NCBI GenBank assembly: GCA_038373865.1
Contig: JAXGGA010001112.1
Span: 1-64,000, forward strand
Direction: 5' to 3'
Length of the DNA: 64,000 nt
DNA from: Uloborus plumipes
Lineage: Eukaryota; Arthropoda; Arachnida; Araneae; Uloboridae
Shown: positions 1-10,530 of the stretch, one piece after another
Position numbering within the stretch: position 1 is the first letter of the stretch
Layout: the number at the start of each line of letters is the position of its first letter
Notes under the pieces: generated by a model
Database searches by the model: none
Seen by the model: the letters and a program-made list of their open reading frames with translations, nothing else
Told to the model about the DNA's origin: nothing
Translations under genes and position numbers: made by a program

Positions 1-138
1 ATTTCTTGTATCTTTGATACATGTATTTCATTAAAACAGATTAACAAAAGGAAGGTTATTACAAAAGTTTAGTGGTGGTAGCTAAATCTATACCAATGTA
101 ACAGGAAACAAAAAAAGTATAAGTATGTAGTACATCTA

Positions 139-555
139 TTAAAATAGATCATTTTCAATCATTGTGTCACCGTCACGTGAAGTAGTTGGCCAGCTAAATA
201 ATTCTTTATAAAACACTTTACAGTTTTCAGGAATATGTATAATCATTTTCTTGATGTCATCTATCTTTTTATGTTGATTGGTACTTTCCCTGATGGGTAG
301 GCATGATTTGAGGAAAAATCAAAGTCATGGGAAATATGTTTTAGCAGCTGATAGCTGTGTTCTTGGGCCCCATCGATGAAAGTGTGTGCTGTGACAACCC
401 CTTTTTCTTCAGAATCATATTGAAACTCTACTTTGAGGTAATTAAACTTTTGAGGTTCTGATGAAATTTCTTCGATGTTTGTCGTCATTTTTTCTTCTTT
501 TTTTATTAGCTGTTTCAACACATTCACCGCTTGAGGAACTCTCTGACTCTGACAT
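139..555 (-). pseudogene. decayed unrecognised ORF, about 139 codons
   Basis: Read on the minus strand, an ATG at 555-553 opens an acidic, Ser-rich start (MSESESSSSGE). A Lys/Arg-rich stretch follows, then, after a frame change in an A-rich run, a well-composed central part (for example KFNYLKVEFQYDSEE and HTFIDGAQEHSYQLLKH). After another frame change near 265 a C-terminal part follows (PENCKVFYKELFSWPTTS) and ends at a TAA at 141-139. Coding-like composition across three frame segments is seen directly; that they were once one gene is inferred. I do not recognise the family. The hairpin repeat directly upstream suggests it belongs to, or was carried by, a transposable element. It could also be a processed pseudogene. 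Confidence 0.4.
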
Positions 556-674
556 ATTCGATCTTAGAACACGTTTATAGCGATTAAAGCAAAGATAATG
601 CACAAGGAATGAACGCCAGCCCCAAAAACACGACGCCTGATTGTGCGAGTAGAAGGTGATGCGCGGAATTCCTG

Positions 675-885
675 CGTTGAGAGCAAAAACTACATCAGTC
701 ACAGGACTGATGTAGTTTTTGCGCTCAACGTTCAAATGGGGGTGCTCGTATCTTTCGAACTACTAACCTGTGTGACCTGGTTTTTTCACTCAACATGCAT
801 CTTGCCTCCCAGAGTTGTTTTCCATCAAAAACGAAATTTCAAATTTTTTGGACTGATGTAGTTTTTGCACTCACCGATTCAAATG
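675..885. repeat. hairpin repeat with a third direct copy of its arm
   Basis: Two 26-bp arms (675-700 and 705-730) are inverted around a 4-bp loop and pair almost perfectly (core ACTGATGTAGTTTTTGC). The same arm recurs as a direct copy at about 851-885, continuing into a shared TTCAAATG. This looks like the terminal repeat of a short DNA element, here present head-to-head plus one extra end. It lies immediately upstream of the decayed minus-strand ORF at 139-555 and may be the end of the same element. Confidence 0.6.
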
Positions 886-1459
886 TTGCTGTTATTTCCA
901 CATAGAGAAGAAGAGATTTGTAACAAATGTTCAATTCAAAACCTTAATTCTGAAATCAAATCAGACACATGTAATTCTGTTAAGAGTTTTTTTTTAGTGT
1001 GCGTGCATAAATAAAATGGCTAAAATAAGTATCTTCAGCTATTCTTTTCCTTTGCCCAGCAAAAGTGTTATAGGTTCAAATTAAACACGTCAAATTATGA
1101 AGAAAGAGCGTAACCATTTATTTCATCGTCATTGAAATTGAAACCAGCATTTCTCCATCAAAATTAAATCATACATTTTCAAGCATTATGTATTGTAATC
1201 TTTCAGTTAGTAACTAGGCTTTTTTTTTTTTTCACCTTATTCTCTCAGTGAGCTTTTTCCTTCTTAAAATGACTACTGCATTTTTTCTTTTCAAAAAAAA
1301 AAACTATTTTTTTTTTATTTCAAAGAAAGCCATTTCCTGTAGATTCTCATTATCCGTATTTTCAATTGTAGTGGCAAGGTTTTTTTTTTTTTTTTTTGTC
1401 TAAAATTAATTTAAAAAAACAGAATTAAAGACATTGAGACATTTTTAAAGAATGTTTAG
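886..1459. other. AT-rich stretch, nothing recognised
   Basis: Several poly-T and poly-A runs (about 1219-1231, 1380-1397) and no coding-like frame. I see no gene or structured repeat. Confidence 0.5.
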
Positions 1460-1742
1460 TTGGGTGGAGCGAAAAATAAAATTGTTTTCAGATCAACTTC
1501 TAATAGTTGCCAAAAGTTATCTTTGGTGATAGTTAGCTTTTGTGCAAATTTTGAGAAAAATCGGTTTATATCTTCAGGGGGCGCTGCGATCGCAAAGTTT
1601 TACCTAGCTTTTATAGGGATTTTATGGTTAAAATGTTTTTAAAAAAATGCCGTTTGCTAATCTCATTGCATTTTTTTACTCATGAGATATATTCACGCAT
1701 TCAACGCATATGAAATAACTCACAAAAATTATTTTATATGAT

Positions 1743-2126
1743 CCCTAATAGCACAACGTGTCACGAAAGAGTCACAGTGACGTCACTGCCAGTCACAAGC
1801 GTCACAGTCACACCGTGACTGTATTGTGACTTCACATGGAAGTCACATTGTGACGCTTTCGTGACTGGTTTACTGTGACGTCACTGCAATGTCACTGTAA
1901 CAGATAAACTGTGACATCGGTTGCGGTGGCTGCGATGTGACGTCGCAAAAGCGGCACTATGTGACCGCGGTTGCAATTGGGTCGCAAAGCGCCGTCACTG
2001 TAAAGTCGCATTGTGACGTCACGGCGGTCGGACGTTCGTAAGTTGCGGCGACTTGGTTGCGACCGCGCTTGTGACGGGTGTGAGGGGTCACAAAAGCGTC
2101 ACATTAGGGTCACTGTGCTATCAGGG
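1743..2126. mobile_element. GTGAC-rich MITE with CCCTRATAGCAC ends, nested
   Basis: This 384-bp element begins CCCTAATAGCACAACGTGTC and ends in the inverse GTGCTATCAGGG. Inside it is a dense alternation of GTGAC and GTCAC motifs, including several copies of the palindrome TGACGTCA, and it is much richer in GC and CpG than its surroundings. It sits in the left arm of the 1460-4286 transposon. The right arm keeps the empty site (TATATGATATATTTATA in reverse), which shows a 2-bp duplication, AT (1741-1742 and 2127-2128). No coding capacity is seen. A 1.9-kb relative lies at 22625-24564. Confidence 0.85.
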
Positions 2127-2346
2127 ATATATTTGTATTTCAAGCATCTTAAAAAGAAACCAAACCGTGAAAAATAGGGATTTTTAGGACAATATTTAGT
2201 AAAAACTGAAGAATTTTTACAAAATATTGCAAAAAATTTTGAAAATGCAAACATATGACACACATGAAACAGCAGAACTTAAACATCAATGAAATATGTT
2301 TCAAAAAATATGTACAGATGTACACAACATACATGATATGACAATT

Positions 2347-3030
2347 TTATGTGTCACAATTAGAGCTTTCAAAAAAGTATTTTTTACTTTCAAAGAAAGG
2401 CAGATCCTTTCGAGCCTCTAAACGAGCACTAATGAAACCATCATTCGCTTCCATTCCACTTATGGTCAGTGATACATCCGTCACGAACTTTAGGCTGAAT
2501 TCCACATGTTGGATATGACAAGTAAATGTCCACATCGCACCCTTGCTTCAATAGTGTTACAACTCAAAATATGACAATTTTGAGTTATTGGTATCACTGG
2601 ATTCAGAAAAAAAGCTCTATCAATCTCAAAAAACCGTTCTAACTTGAGGGAATTCAGTGGCCGCCAGATAGCAGTTAAATCGGTGTAGACGATTCACTTG
2701 CTATCTCGACGATTCACTTGCTATGGAAAATTAGCTAATTTTGACGATAACAAAATATCAAATAGGGAAGGATACCAAATAGCGTCTGAAATTCGATTTT
2801 AAAGGACTATCTCACATTTTGTCATGTTTTTCAAGCCCAGAATAATAATATCAGCGGCGGAAACAGTTTTTCACGTTTCCTGAAAAAAGCAGATTTTTGA
2901 GTTGTGACACTATTGAAGTAAGTGTGCGACATGTTTCGAAGAAAATTGGGAACATCTCCAGTTTTCAAGTCATGTAGACAGACTTCAGATGGCATCATTG
3001 TTATGGGAGATTCTTTTATAAGCAAAGGTG
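2347..3030 (-). pseudogene. transposon-encoded protein relic, left copy
   Basis: On the minus strand, from 3030 leftward, a frame reads a segment with LHDLKTGDVPNFLRNM. After a gap of non-matching sequence a second frame (2535-2347) reads HIQHVEFSLKFVTDVSLT and then GFISARLEARKDLPFFESKK. The right arm encodes recognisably the same segments, so the pair validates the reading. From memory this resembles the C-terminal part of an uncharacterised repeat-encoded protein widespread in arthropods (pattern PCHTQAVERCVKLVTEAS, then RDGFIR and SR..MP.F..K). The resemblance is recalled, not searched. The copy is broken and its role is unknown. Confidence 0.55.
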
Positions 3031-3139
3031 GCTAAATATAACGCCTTAAAACCTTTATAATAGACTATTGTAGTGGTTACTATGATAGCTTCATGGCAGT
3101 GAATTGCTTCTTCGCCACTTAGTAGAATACTTAAATGGA

Positions 3140-3790
3140 TGAACAACTGGTCCCAGAGGGTTCAGCGGTTCTATTGGCTAAATATTGAAAGGCTGTGAAT
3201 CCCTAACTAGAGTGAAATATGAAGCAGTTGAGAGCAATATTCAAAACATGCCAACTATCGACCGAGCTGACCTAAAAATAGACCAGAAATATTTACTGGA
3301 AATAATTGAAGCCGTTATTAGTGGCAACTGCTCTATACGTCTTTCTGAAACAGTACCTAGTTCCTGGAGTCATTCTAGATGACTCATGACAATCAATCAA
3401 ATTTGTGCATGTACATCGGCTCAGAATATTCGACAGCAAACCTAAAAATGCTTGTTTCAGTCATTGTTAAAGTTAGTGCACCTTTCTGGTTTTTAATTAA
3501 GTGCCTAAGTGTTTAATTTAATCCTATAATAATGATGCAATTTGAAGATGAGCTACATGACTTCGTGAAAACCGGAGATGTTTTCCATTTTCTTCGAAAC
3601 ATGTGATGGACATTTATTTGTCATGTTCAAACCGTGGAACACAGCGTAAAGTTGGTGATGGATGCATCACTGACCGTAAGTGGAATAGAAACGAGGGATG
3701 TGGTTTCATTAGTGCATGTTTAGAGGACGGAACTGCCCGCCTTTGAAAATAAAAAAGATTTTTTGTGAAAGCTCAAACTGTGACACATAC
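3140..3790 (+). pseudogene. transposon-encoded protein relic, right copy
   Basis: On the plus strand the frame from about 3185 reads DLKIDQKYLLEIIEAVISG and continues to SHSRWLMT after a frame change near the first stop. After a degenerate stretch it reads ELHDFVKTGDVFHFLRNM (about 3545-3605), then HVQTVEHSVKLVMDASLTVS and ENKKDF by 3765. The latter blocks match the left minus-strand copy. The DQKYLL and HSRW blocks match what I recall of the middle of the same uncharacterised arthropod repeat protein, so most of the middle of the ORF is deleted here. Multiple stops make it a pseudogene. Confidence 0.55.
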
Positions 3791-4562
3791 AATTTTCGTA
3801 TCATGTATGTTGTGTACATTTGTACATATTTTTAAAAACATATTTCATTTATGTTTAAGTAATGCTGTTTAATGTTGTCGTATGTTTGCATTTCAAAATT
3901 TTTATGCAACATTTTGTAAAAATTCTTCAGTTTTTACTTAATATTGTCCTAAAATCACTATTTTTTACGATTTTGTTTCTTTTTAAGATGCTTGAAATAT
4001 AAATATATCATATAAAATAACTTTTGTGAGTTATTTCATATGCTTTGAATGCATGAATATATCTCATGAGTAAAAAATGCAATGGGATTAGGTAACGGCA
4101 TTTTTTTTATATTTTAACCATAAAATCCTTATAAAAGCTATGATAAAACTCTGTGATCGCAGCGCCCCCTGAAGATATTAACAGATTTTTCTCAAATTTT
4201 GCACATCAGCTAACTATCATCAAAGACAACTTTTGGCGACTATTAGAAGTTGAACTGAAAAAAATTTTATTTTTCGCCTCACCCAAATGCTTAGTACACA
4301 CTTTACGTAAACCACAATTCAAGCCCACTTCAGAAACAACTCAAACAAGATAATAATCTGCTCTAAAAGCTTCTAAAACGGTCAATCAACAAAATGTCTG
4401 TATCACTTAATATTATAAATAATACACATAACGTAAGTGCTCATAATGATAATAAAGATTACTATTATCATGCACATTTATTTGATTTATAAAATAAGAG
4501 AACTTTTGTTTGGGAAAAGCAGCATTTTGTGCAAGAAATGTCATTAACTTAGTTTACCAGAT

Positions 4563-4830
4563 CGTAATATAGTGGTCAGAAAGTCTGACTGAATGGGGAG
4601 GTTATGGGTTCGAATCCCGGCTCGGCCATGAATGTATTTTCTCTCTCTTGTTCTTGTCCTTTCTGTGTGTGAATGTGTTGTTATGCTGTGAATGGCTGCC
4701 TATCCAAAAACATGGTTCCTTATGACAGAGTGTACTGTGAAATTCGGACTTCACACCAAATTCCGATACAGTTGGAAAAGTGAAGCAGCGTACCCCAAAT
4801 TTCCAGCCTAGCTGGCACAGGGCAACAACA
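4563..4830 (+). mobile_element. tRNA-derived SINE, copy 1
   Basis: A tRNA-like head has a good B box (GGTTCGAATCCCGGCTC, about 4608-4624). The family-specific body follows (CATGAATGTATTTTCTCTCT), and the tail is ACA-rich (GGCAACAACA). A 7-bp direct repeat ACCAGAT flanks it (4556-4562 and 4831-4837) and looks like the target site duplication. The same family recurs at 11876-12152 and, in reverse, at 49186-49484. Pol III transcription from the internal boxes is expected from the class. The SINE carries no gene of its own. Confidence 0.85.
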
Positions 4831-4837
4831 ACCAGAT

Positions 4838-6904
4838 AGTAAAAAACTGCTTTGATCTTGCAAAATAACTAAAATATTAATATTATATCTTTCATCCCAG
4901 ACCGTCCTTGAACTTCATCACTATGTATGAGAATTGTATCCAGCTGAGTAATTCAGAATTGAAATTACTCTAAAATAGCCACCGTGTTTCATTTGTGTCG
5001 GTTATCAAGACACAAAACATAGGGTGACATAGGGATGATAAAGGGACAATCGTAAAAGTAGATTAAGTTATGGTTTTTCGCCAAGTAAAGATAAATTAAT
5101 ACTTTAAATCTGTCACTTGTTTTTACCATTTTTGCAATTGAAAGCATGCATTTAAAACTTACGGTAAGGAAACTATAAACCTTACAGGTTAAAAGGGGAT
5201 CGCTGTATACATGTATGCCTGCTTTCGTAAAAAGGTCTGACTTATTCAAGAAAGAAATTTTAGCCAAATTAATTAGTTTAATGAGGACATCAAACTTTAT
5301 TTCATGTTATCATTACTATTTTCTATAAAATACTTCCACTATTTCATTGATCCTGAGGCTTTAAAAAGAAAAGTTACCCTTTTTTCCTCCCAAGAATGTG
5401 ATCAACTTTCAAGCGCAATAGAAGCATGCGAGTAATATAAAACCTCACACTATCTGTTTCGGATCATTGAAATGCTTGTACCTTTAGAATAATAAGCAAA
5501 ACGTATTTTTTTCCAAAATCTTTTTAATTTTCATCAGGCAGTCGAGCCAAAAATGTTCTCTAATCGTGTTAAAATTTCAGACTTTCTCAGCAGTAATGAG
5601 TTGTTTGAAACGGTCGGAAAATTTTAAATCGTATACAGACTTTACAGGGAACATTTCTTTTGCAGTTGATCAGTTGATATCAGTATGACATCGAACGTTC
5701 TGATATCGATATTGTTAGTATCGGATCAAAAGGTTAAATCTTTACGCCTATCGATATTTTCATTACGTCTATGACTGAACATAAGCATTTATAATACAAA
5801 CGACATAACATGATTTCGTTCAATAAATAAAATCATCTGAGATATATGTTCTTTATCATTGTATTAAAACTGATAACAATATAAGATCTTTTATACATCA
5901 ATTTCCATTAGTTGATAGATAACTTTGATCCCCTGATGATATCATTTTACTATTTTAAGGATTTATCACCAGATGCGGTCATAATAAGTTAGTTCTCCTA
6001 GCACGAGGATCTATGCAGCATGATTACGATGCAACATAATAATGTACAATTATTGCTTCATTTATTTTAATGATTACGATAAATAGTTTACTTAATCTGT
6101 TAATCATTATTCATAATATGACAAATGCTCTCTATATCCCAAGCAACTAGATGCTAATTGTAATCAAGCTCATCCAAATTTAACTGAAATTTACTGCTAC
6201 TTAATATTTCCCGAAAAGCGAAACTTGATAAAAGCGTCCTAAAGTTATTTTCCTTTTTTTTTATTTTTAAGACTCAAATATCAACAAACGGAATCACTTT
6301 GTTTGGGAGATAAGTCTTCATTATTGATGTTAACATAATACATTCGTAAAACCAAAAATCATTCTCGATTTCTTTCGTTTGTTTTTTAATTAATTTGAAA
6401 TTGTTCATATGTGTCAAAATTAAGTATTTTTAAGAGATGAAAATATTTAGAACAACGGTTGAACATTTATAATTTCTAATAAGATCTACATTAGTTCCAA
6501 ATCAATAAACTAAAAAAGGCAATAAATTTTGTTCAGTAAAATTTAAAAAATAATGAATACAGTCTATTTCATAAAATTAATTTTGGTAAAAATACTCAAG
6601 TAAAATGTCCCATATAAACTCTTAAAATATTCGCATGAGATAGTTTTTTCTTTCTTTCGTTTATTTTTTTCCTTTTTGCTGTAATTGTGTGTTGGTATCT
6701 CAAAATAGCAGTAACTATACTATGATCAGATTTTAATTGAAAGCTGCGTATTTATAAAAGTTACTGTGTGCATTCAAAAAAATATCGGACACATAGTTTT
6801 CGTTTTAACGTTTTAAAATACAAATGAAATAAAAAGTATAACAAATAATTATAAGAGAAGACTTTCACTAGAACATAAATTTAATTGACACCAAATTGTC
6901 CATT
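4838..6904. other. AT-rich intergenic DNA
   Basis: About 2 kb with no recognisable gene. The open frame at 4989-5267 on the minus strand starts at a TTG, lies in low-complexity AT-rich DNA and has no family resemblance. The 5700-5760 stretch contains TATCGATA-type palindromes but no further context. Confidence 0.4.
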
Positions 6905-7445
6905 TTCTTGTAGCAATGCAGAGGCACAAACGCTTATTGAAATTTTCATCAATGGACCGCAAGTCTTCTACATTGAATCTATCTCATTGTCGCCGAAGCG
7001 GTTGCTTAAAAGCATTTGTTTTGCTTAGTGTAGACTCTAGACTCTAAAGTGAACCACACACTGCAACCGAATGAAATTGAGACCTGACAAATAGAGTGGC
7101 AATTCTTTAAATGGTATCATCTCCAAAAATTGGGCTTTGCGCCACACTGGTCTTTTTGGTCTTTGGAGCGGGTGAAGAGTCTTGTTGAAACTTTCAGTTT
7201 ACATAGCTGATATGGTTTTCGACCCACAGTTACTACAACAACTTCCAAAATGTATTATTTATTTTAACGCCCTTTTTTAAGTAAAAAAAGAATTTCGCAA
7301 CGTACCATGAGCTTGGTGATGTTCAACACTAACCAAACTTGGAGCATCTACAAACAATATCATCTCCTGAGAGTTATGATCTTGTACGGCGGTAAAAAGC
7401 TGCCGATCAGTGAAGAGGACTTTCTCACAGGGCTGAATTGCGTCC
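6905..7445 (-). pseudogene. mariner/Tc1-like transposase relic (C-terminal half)
   Basis: Reading leftward from 7445, the frame gives EKVLFTDRQLFTAVQDHNSQ, the usual motif around the catalytic Asp of arthropod IS630/Tc1/mariner-type transposases (usually FTDEK; here the Glu-Lys is Arg-Gln). After frameshifts the next block is FQQDSSPAPKTKKT (about 7188-7147), corresponding to QQDSAPAH with the second catalytic Asp. Then come a degenerate SPDLNPLD-like block and a C-terminal block with DRFNVEDLRSIDENFNKRL near 6960-6915. Motif order and spacing match the family, so the identification is firm. Stops, frameshifts and the lost N-terminus make it non-functional. Confidence 0.8.
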
Positions 7446-7472
7446 TATCTGAAAAATTTTAAGCAGATTTAC

Positions 7473-8233
7473 AGTAGGGTGGGTCGAAAAAAGCTTTTTT
7501 CTCTGATCAATTTCTAATAGCACGGAAAACTTGCCAATGGGCATCCTAATAACGGGGAAAATAATTAAAAAAATAATTAATTACTTTTGCAATCGCGCAA
7601 GAGCTCTAAAAATAAGAAAAAAAACAAACTTTTGTAATTTTTAAAGATGAATATTTTTTTCAAAAAATATTTTTTTTAAATTTCTAATAGTACGGAAAAC
7701 TTGCGCATCGGCATTATAATAACGGGAAAAATAATGAAAATAATATTTAATTACTTTTGTATAAACGCAAGAGCTATAAAGTTTTTAAAAAAAGAGAAAA
7801 ATCTGTAATTTTAAGACATGAATTTTTTCTCTTTTTTTTTTTTTTTCATTTCTGATCGTGCGGAAAACTTGTGCATGGGCTTCCTAAAAACAGCAAAAAT
7901 AATTTTAAAAATAATTAATTATTTTTGAAACTACGCAAAAGGTCTAAAATTTCAAAAAAAAAAAAAAAACAAGAAAAATCTGTAATTTTTAAAAATATAT
8001 AATTATTTTAAAAATATTTTTCTATATTTAATAGTATAAAAACTACTCTTGTAGTTATAGAAATTGGTTTAAAAAAACTTGAGGTACATTGCCGTTCGTT
8101 TGAATTTGAGCAAAAACCCTAAAAATCCTTTTTTTTTTTTGAAAAAATCACATATCGCAGCTTATTGCACATTTCAGCATATTTTTTACAGATTCTAAAA
8201 TAATACTAAATCAAGTCCCACCCACACCCTACC
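7473..8233. mobile_element. short DNA element with about 170-bp tandem repeats
   Basis: The left end reads GTAGGGTGGGTCGAAAAAAG and the right end is a degenerate inverse (CCCACCCACACCCTACC). Inside, the block TTTCTAATAGCACGGAAAAC recurs at about 7511, 7681, 7849 and, decayed, 8024, a period near 170 bp, each followed by A/T-rich filler and an AATTAATTA-like stretch. The terminal sequence and CTGATCAATTTCTAATAG resemble the 1460-4286 transposon, so this is probably a non-autonomous relative that expanded internally. No protein is encoded. Confidence 0.65.
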
Positions 8234-9040
8234 CAATCAACCAACCAATTTGGGTGTGCTTACTTACAACCTTTGAATTCTGACTTCGATTCCCCTTAAT
8301 TAAATCATATCAAAATACTTTGTAATAAATCATTCCACTCAATTTTTAGGAACTCCATTATTTATTTTTTATCAAATGCATTTTAACTTCAATCAAATAT
8401 TATATACTATTAAATTTTTAACGGAATATTATAAATATAATAAATGCAATATTTTCATCAAATTTTAAATGAAATCATAAAATTCATATTTACAATAAAA
8501 GTAAATATTTAAATTGATATTTCGAAGGGGAGAGTCGACGTCTCCGTCTTTGTATTAGTTCCAAAATGGCAAATTGCAGTTATTACTTTCCTTTATATTG
8601 CACAACTTTTAGTTCGCAAGAAAAGTTCACGCTATCCTAGAAGATTTCAATAAAGAATAGTTCTGCATCTTGTTTCAAATGCTGATGTATGAAAGTTCAG
8701 AATATCACCTTGGAATACAAAGGGATATACGCTTTTTTTCATCAGTTCTGATAAAAATGACGACGCATGCACACACGAAAATTTCACACACTGAATGTTC
8801 AAATTCAAAACAGTTCATGCCATATTAGAATCTTCATGAATATTATATGATTTAACTGTAGAAAGAAGATTTTGCATTTTGATCAAAATATACAGACCAA
8901 TTTTTCCAGTTGTAGGTGTTGTTGAGGTATTTCATAAAATTTCCATTTCTTGAATAACTTGTGCCGAAAATCTTCGGATAAAATACTTGATTAATAGTTA
9001 CATAAATAATACTTTCAAAATCATTATGCTGTGCTTAAAG
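8234..9040. other. AT-rich DNA, nothing recognised
   Basis: No coding-like frame, RNA gene or clear repeat structure. Confidence 0.4.
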
Positions 9041-9110
9041 GCGACATATTTTTTTTCTTATCGTGGCTTCGGCGAATGGATCTTTTTCCGTGCAAACCGA
9101 AGAAGCCGCA

Positions 9111-9359
9111 TCATTTTCTCACACAAGTTATATCTACCGTAGCAGAAAATACATTAAGCACTCGTAACGCTTTTCTTGAAGATTCACGAGACGCTATTCT
9201 ACTCGGACCAATGAGCATTTTTTCTCTCATTACGTTACCATATAAGGTAATGCGACTCGCGGCATGTTGATTGACATCACCAAATAAGGCAATGCCTCTC
9301 CTGCTACAAAAATTCCTTTCAATGACGAGTTGCTTCTTCAAATCGACATTAGTGCTCAT
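9111..9359 (-). other. unrecognised 82-codon open frame
   Basis: A minus-strand frame starts at an ATG (9359-9357) and ends at a TGA. The stretch 9050-9370 is clearly richer in GC than its surroundings. The product is basic (start MSTNVDLKKQLVIERN) and contains an internal imperfect repeat at DNA level: GCATTGCCTTATTTGGTGAT and CGCATTACCTTATATGGTAA, read as GIALFGDV and RITLYGNV. I do not recognise it. It may be a retrocopy or TE fragment, or a chance frame in GC-richer DNA; no splice sites tie it to another exon. Confidence 0.25.
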
Positions 9360-10233
9360 GCTGCCCTCTATCCATTAAAAGTGAAATTAAATAAATGTTA
9401 AAAATGTAGATTTTAACAGAACCATTTTACAAAAATATTTTATCCTTTCTAATCATTTGAAAACCAGCTATCATTTAATACAAGGAAATATTACATCCTT
9501 TCAGATAAATTCCCAATCTAAATCAGTGCACATGATCTTCGATATGAACAGAACAATGAAAGAGAGCAAATCCTCAAAGCTTGTTCCTGAGAAAACTGCA
9601 GCTCTCAGATCGAGGACGTGACGAAGAGTGATAAAGCATCGTATTTAGGCCCTATGACCGTGAGTTAAATGTATTTGGAATTTGACCAACAGCTTGTGAA
9701 TGAACGTTTTGCTGCCACTCTTGGAGCTGATGAATCAAAGCAATGGGGTTCCTAAGAGAAACTCGTTGAATTTGGTCGACTGACGATTCGATTACATATA
9801 GTTTGCGTTACTGTGGTAGAACTTGAGTTTGTTTCAGAACATGAATTAGAGAATGAAAATAAAAGGATGTTAAGATTTCAAGTAAAACACTGAAACGTCA
9901 ATGTTTAATCCAACGGTATTTTTAGCGGAAAATATTAAACTTTTCTTTTAAATAGAGGAAGCTGTAAGTGCATTTACTACTAATTACAGAACCTGTGAAC
10001 TGATTTAGTAAACTTTTAAATAGGTTCTAATGAAATCTTCATAAAGATCACACAATCTTTATCATGAAGAACTTTAGACTAAGATTGTATGCATAAATTG
10101 ACTTTTTGAAATGATTGAGTTATTTTTCGTTAAATTAAGAAATGTATCACTGTCGTCTCCGTACAAAAATAAATTGACTTTCCCGCTATTATCGCATTTT
10201 TACGTTTTTAGCAGGACCTTTAGTCTCTTTATT
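9360..10233. other. intergenic, no supported gene
   Basis: AT-rich. A somewhat richer piece at 9530-9800 has no open frame of note and no family resemblance. Confidence 0.4.
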
Positions 10234-10353
10234 CTATCTCTTCTTTTTTGTAGCAGTGATTAATGATGCATCGGATTCGGGCTTTTTGATATTAGGCTGA
10301 GTTTCTTCGGGTTTAGATGATTCAGATCCAGTGTCTCTCGAAGATTCAAAAAT
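10234..10353 (-). CDS. candidate last coding exon, minus strand
   Basis: After an AG on the minus strand (at 10355-10354), a phase-0 frame of 39 codons runs to a TAG at 10236-10234. Its composition is unlike background: acidic and Ser/Pro-rich (SSRDTGSESSKPEETQPN), then a basic end (ATKKKR). An AATAAA overlaps the bases right after the stop. The acceptor's pyrimidine tract is weak and is interrupted by an older repeat (10376-10530). The phase fits the donor-ended frame at 12820-12912. No family is recognised; the composition would suit a disordered tail of a nuclear protein, but that is a guess. It could instead be a retropseudogene end, since frame-open codons continue past the stop. Confidence 0.35.
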   Translation of the reverse strand: MFESSRDTGSESSKPEETQPNIKKPESDASLITATKKKR

Positions 10354-10375
10354 CTGAATTTGAAATCTGGCTTTT

Positions 10376-10530
10376 TTAAATCCCAACGCAACAAAGAAAG
10401 GGGGTTATAAATTTTACGTGTCTGTGTAGCTGTCGATCTGTCTGTGACACTCTAGTGCTTAAACGGATGTACCGCTTTTGAAAACTTTTTTTTTTCGAAA
10501 GGTTTGTCGATTGAGAGTTCTTAGCTAGGT
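10376..10530 (-). repeat. dispersed repeat fragment with GACAGA-type motifs
   Basis: On the minus strand the stretch reads GTGTCACAGACAGATCGACA, then CACAGACACG, then TTTATAACCCCCTTCTTTGT, ending TTGGGATTTAAAAAAG. I recall this pattern (repeated CAGACAGA, then CGTC/AAATTTATAAC, then a G-rich end) as the 3' end of a repeat common in arthropod genomes, probably a non-LTR retrotransposon. That assignment is from memory only. Confidence 0.35.

Larger units (their letters stand above)
1460..4286. mobile_element. 2.8-kb inverted-repeat DNA transposon, interrupted
   Basis: The left end (TTGGGTGGAGCGAAAAATAA from 1460) is repeated in reverse at the right end (to 4286). The arms stay alignable inward for roughly 0.7 kb each: left about 1460-2535 once a nested 384-bp insertion is removed, right about 3540-4286. 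Each arm carries a decayed copy of the same protein, read outward toward its end, so the copies are head-to-head. The TIR with CAGATCAACTTCTAATAG just inside also resembles the left end of the element at 7473-8233, indicating one family. Stops and frameshifts throughout mean it is dead. The transposon superfamily was not determined. Confidence 0.8.

Noticed and set aside
1741..2128. CRISPR-like or satellite array suggested by the repeated GTGAC words
   Set aside because: No regular spacing and no unique spacers; defined inverted ends and a target duplication show a transposable element in a eukaryotic genome.
5690..5760. TATCGATA-type palindromes as insulator or DREF sites
   Set aside because: Such AT-rich octamers are expected by chance here and no promoter context was found.
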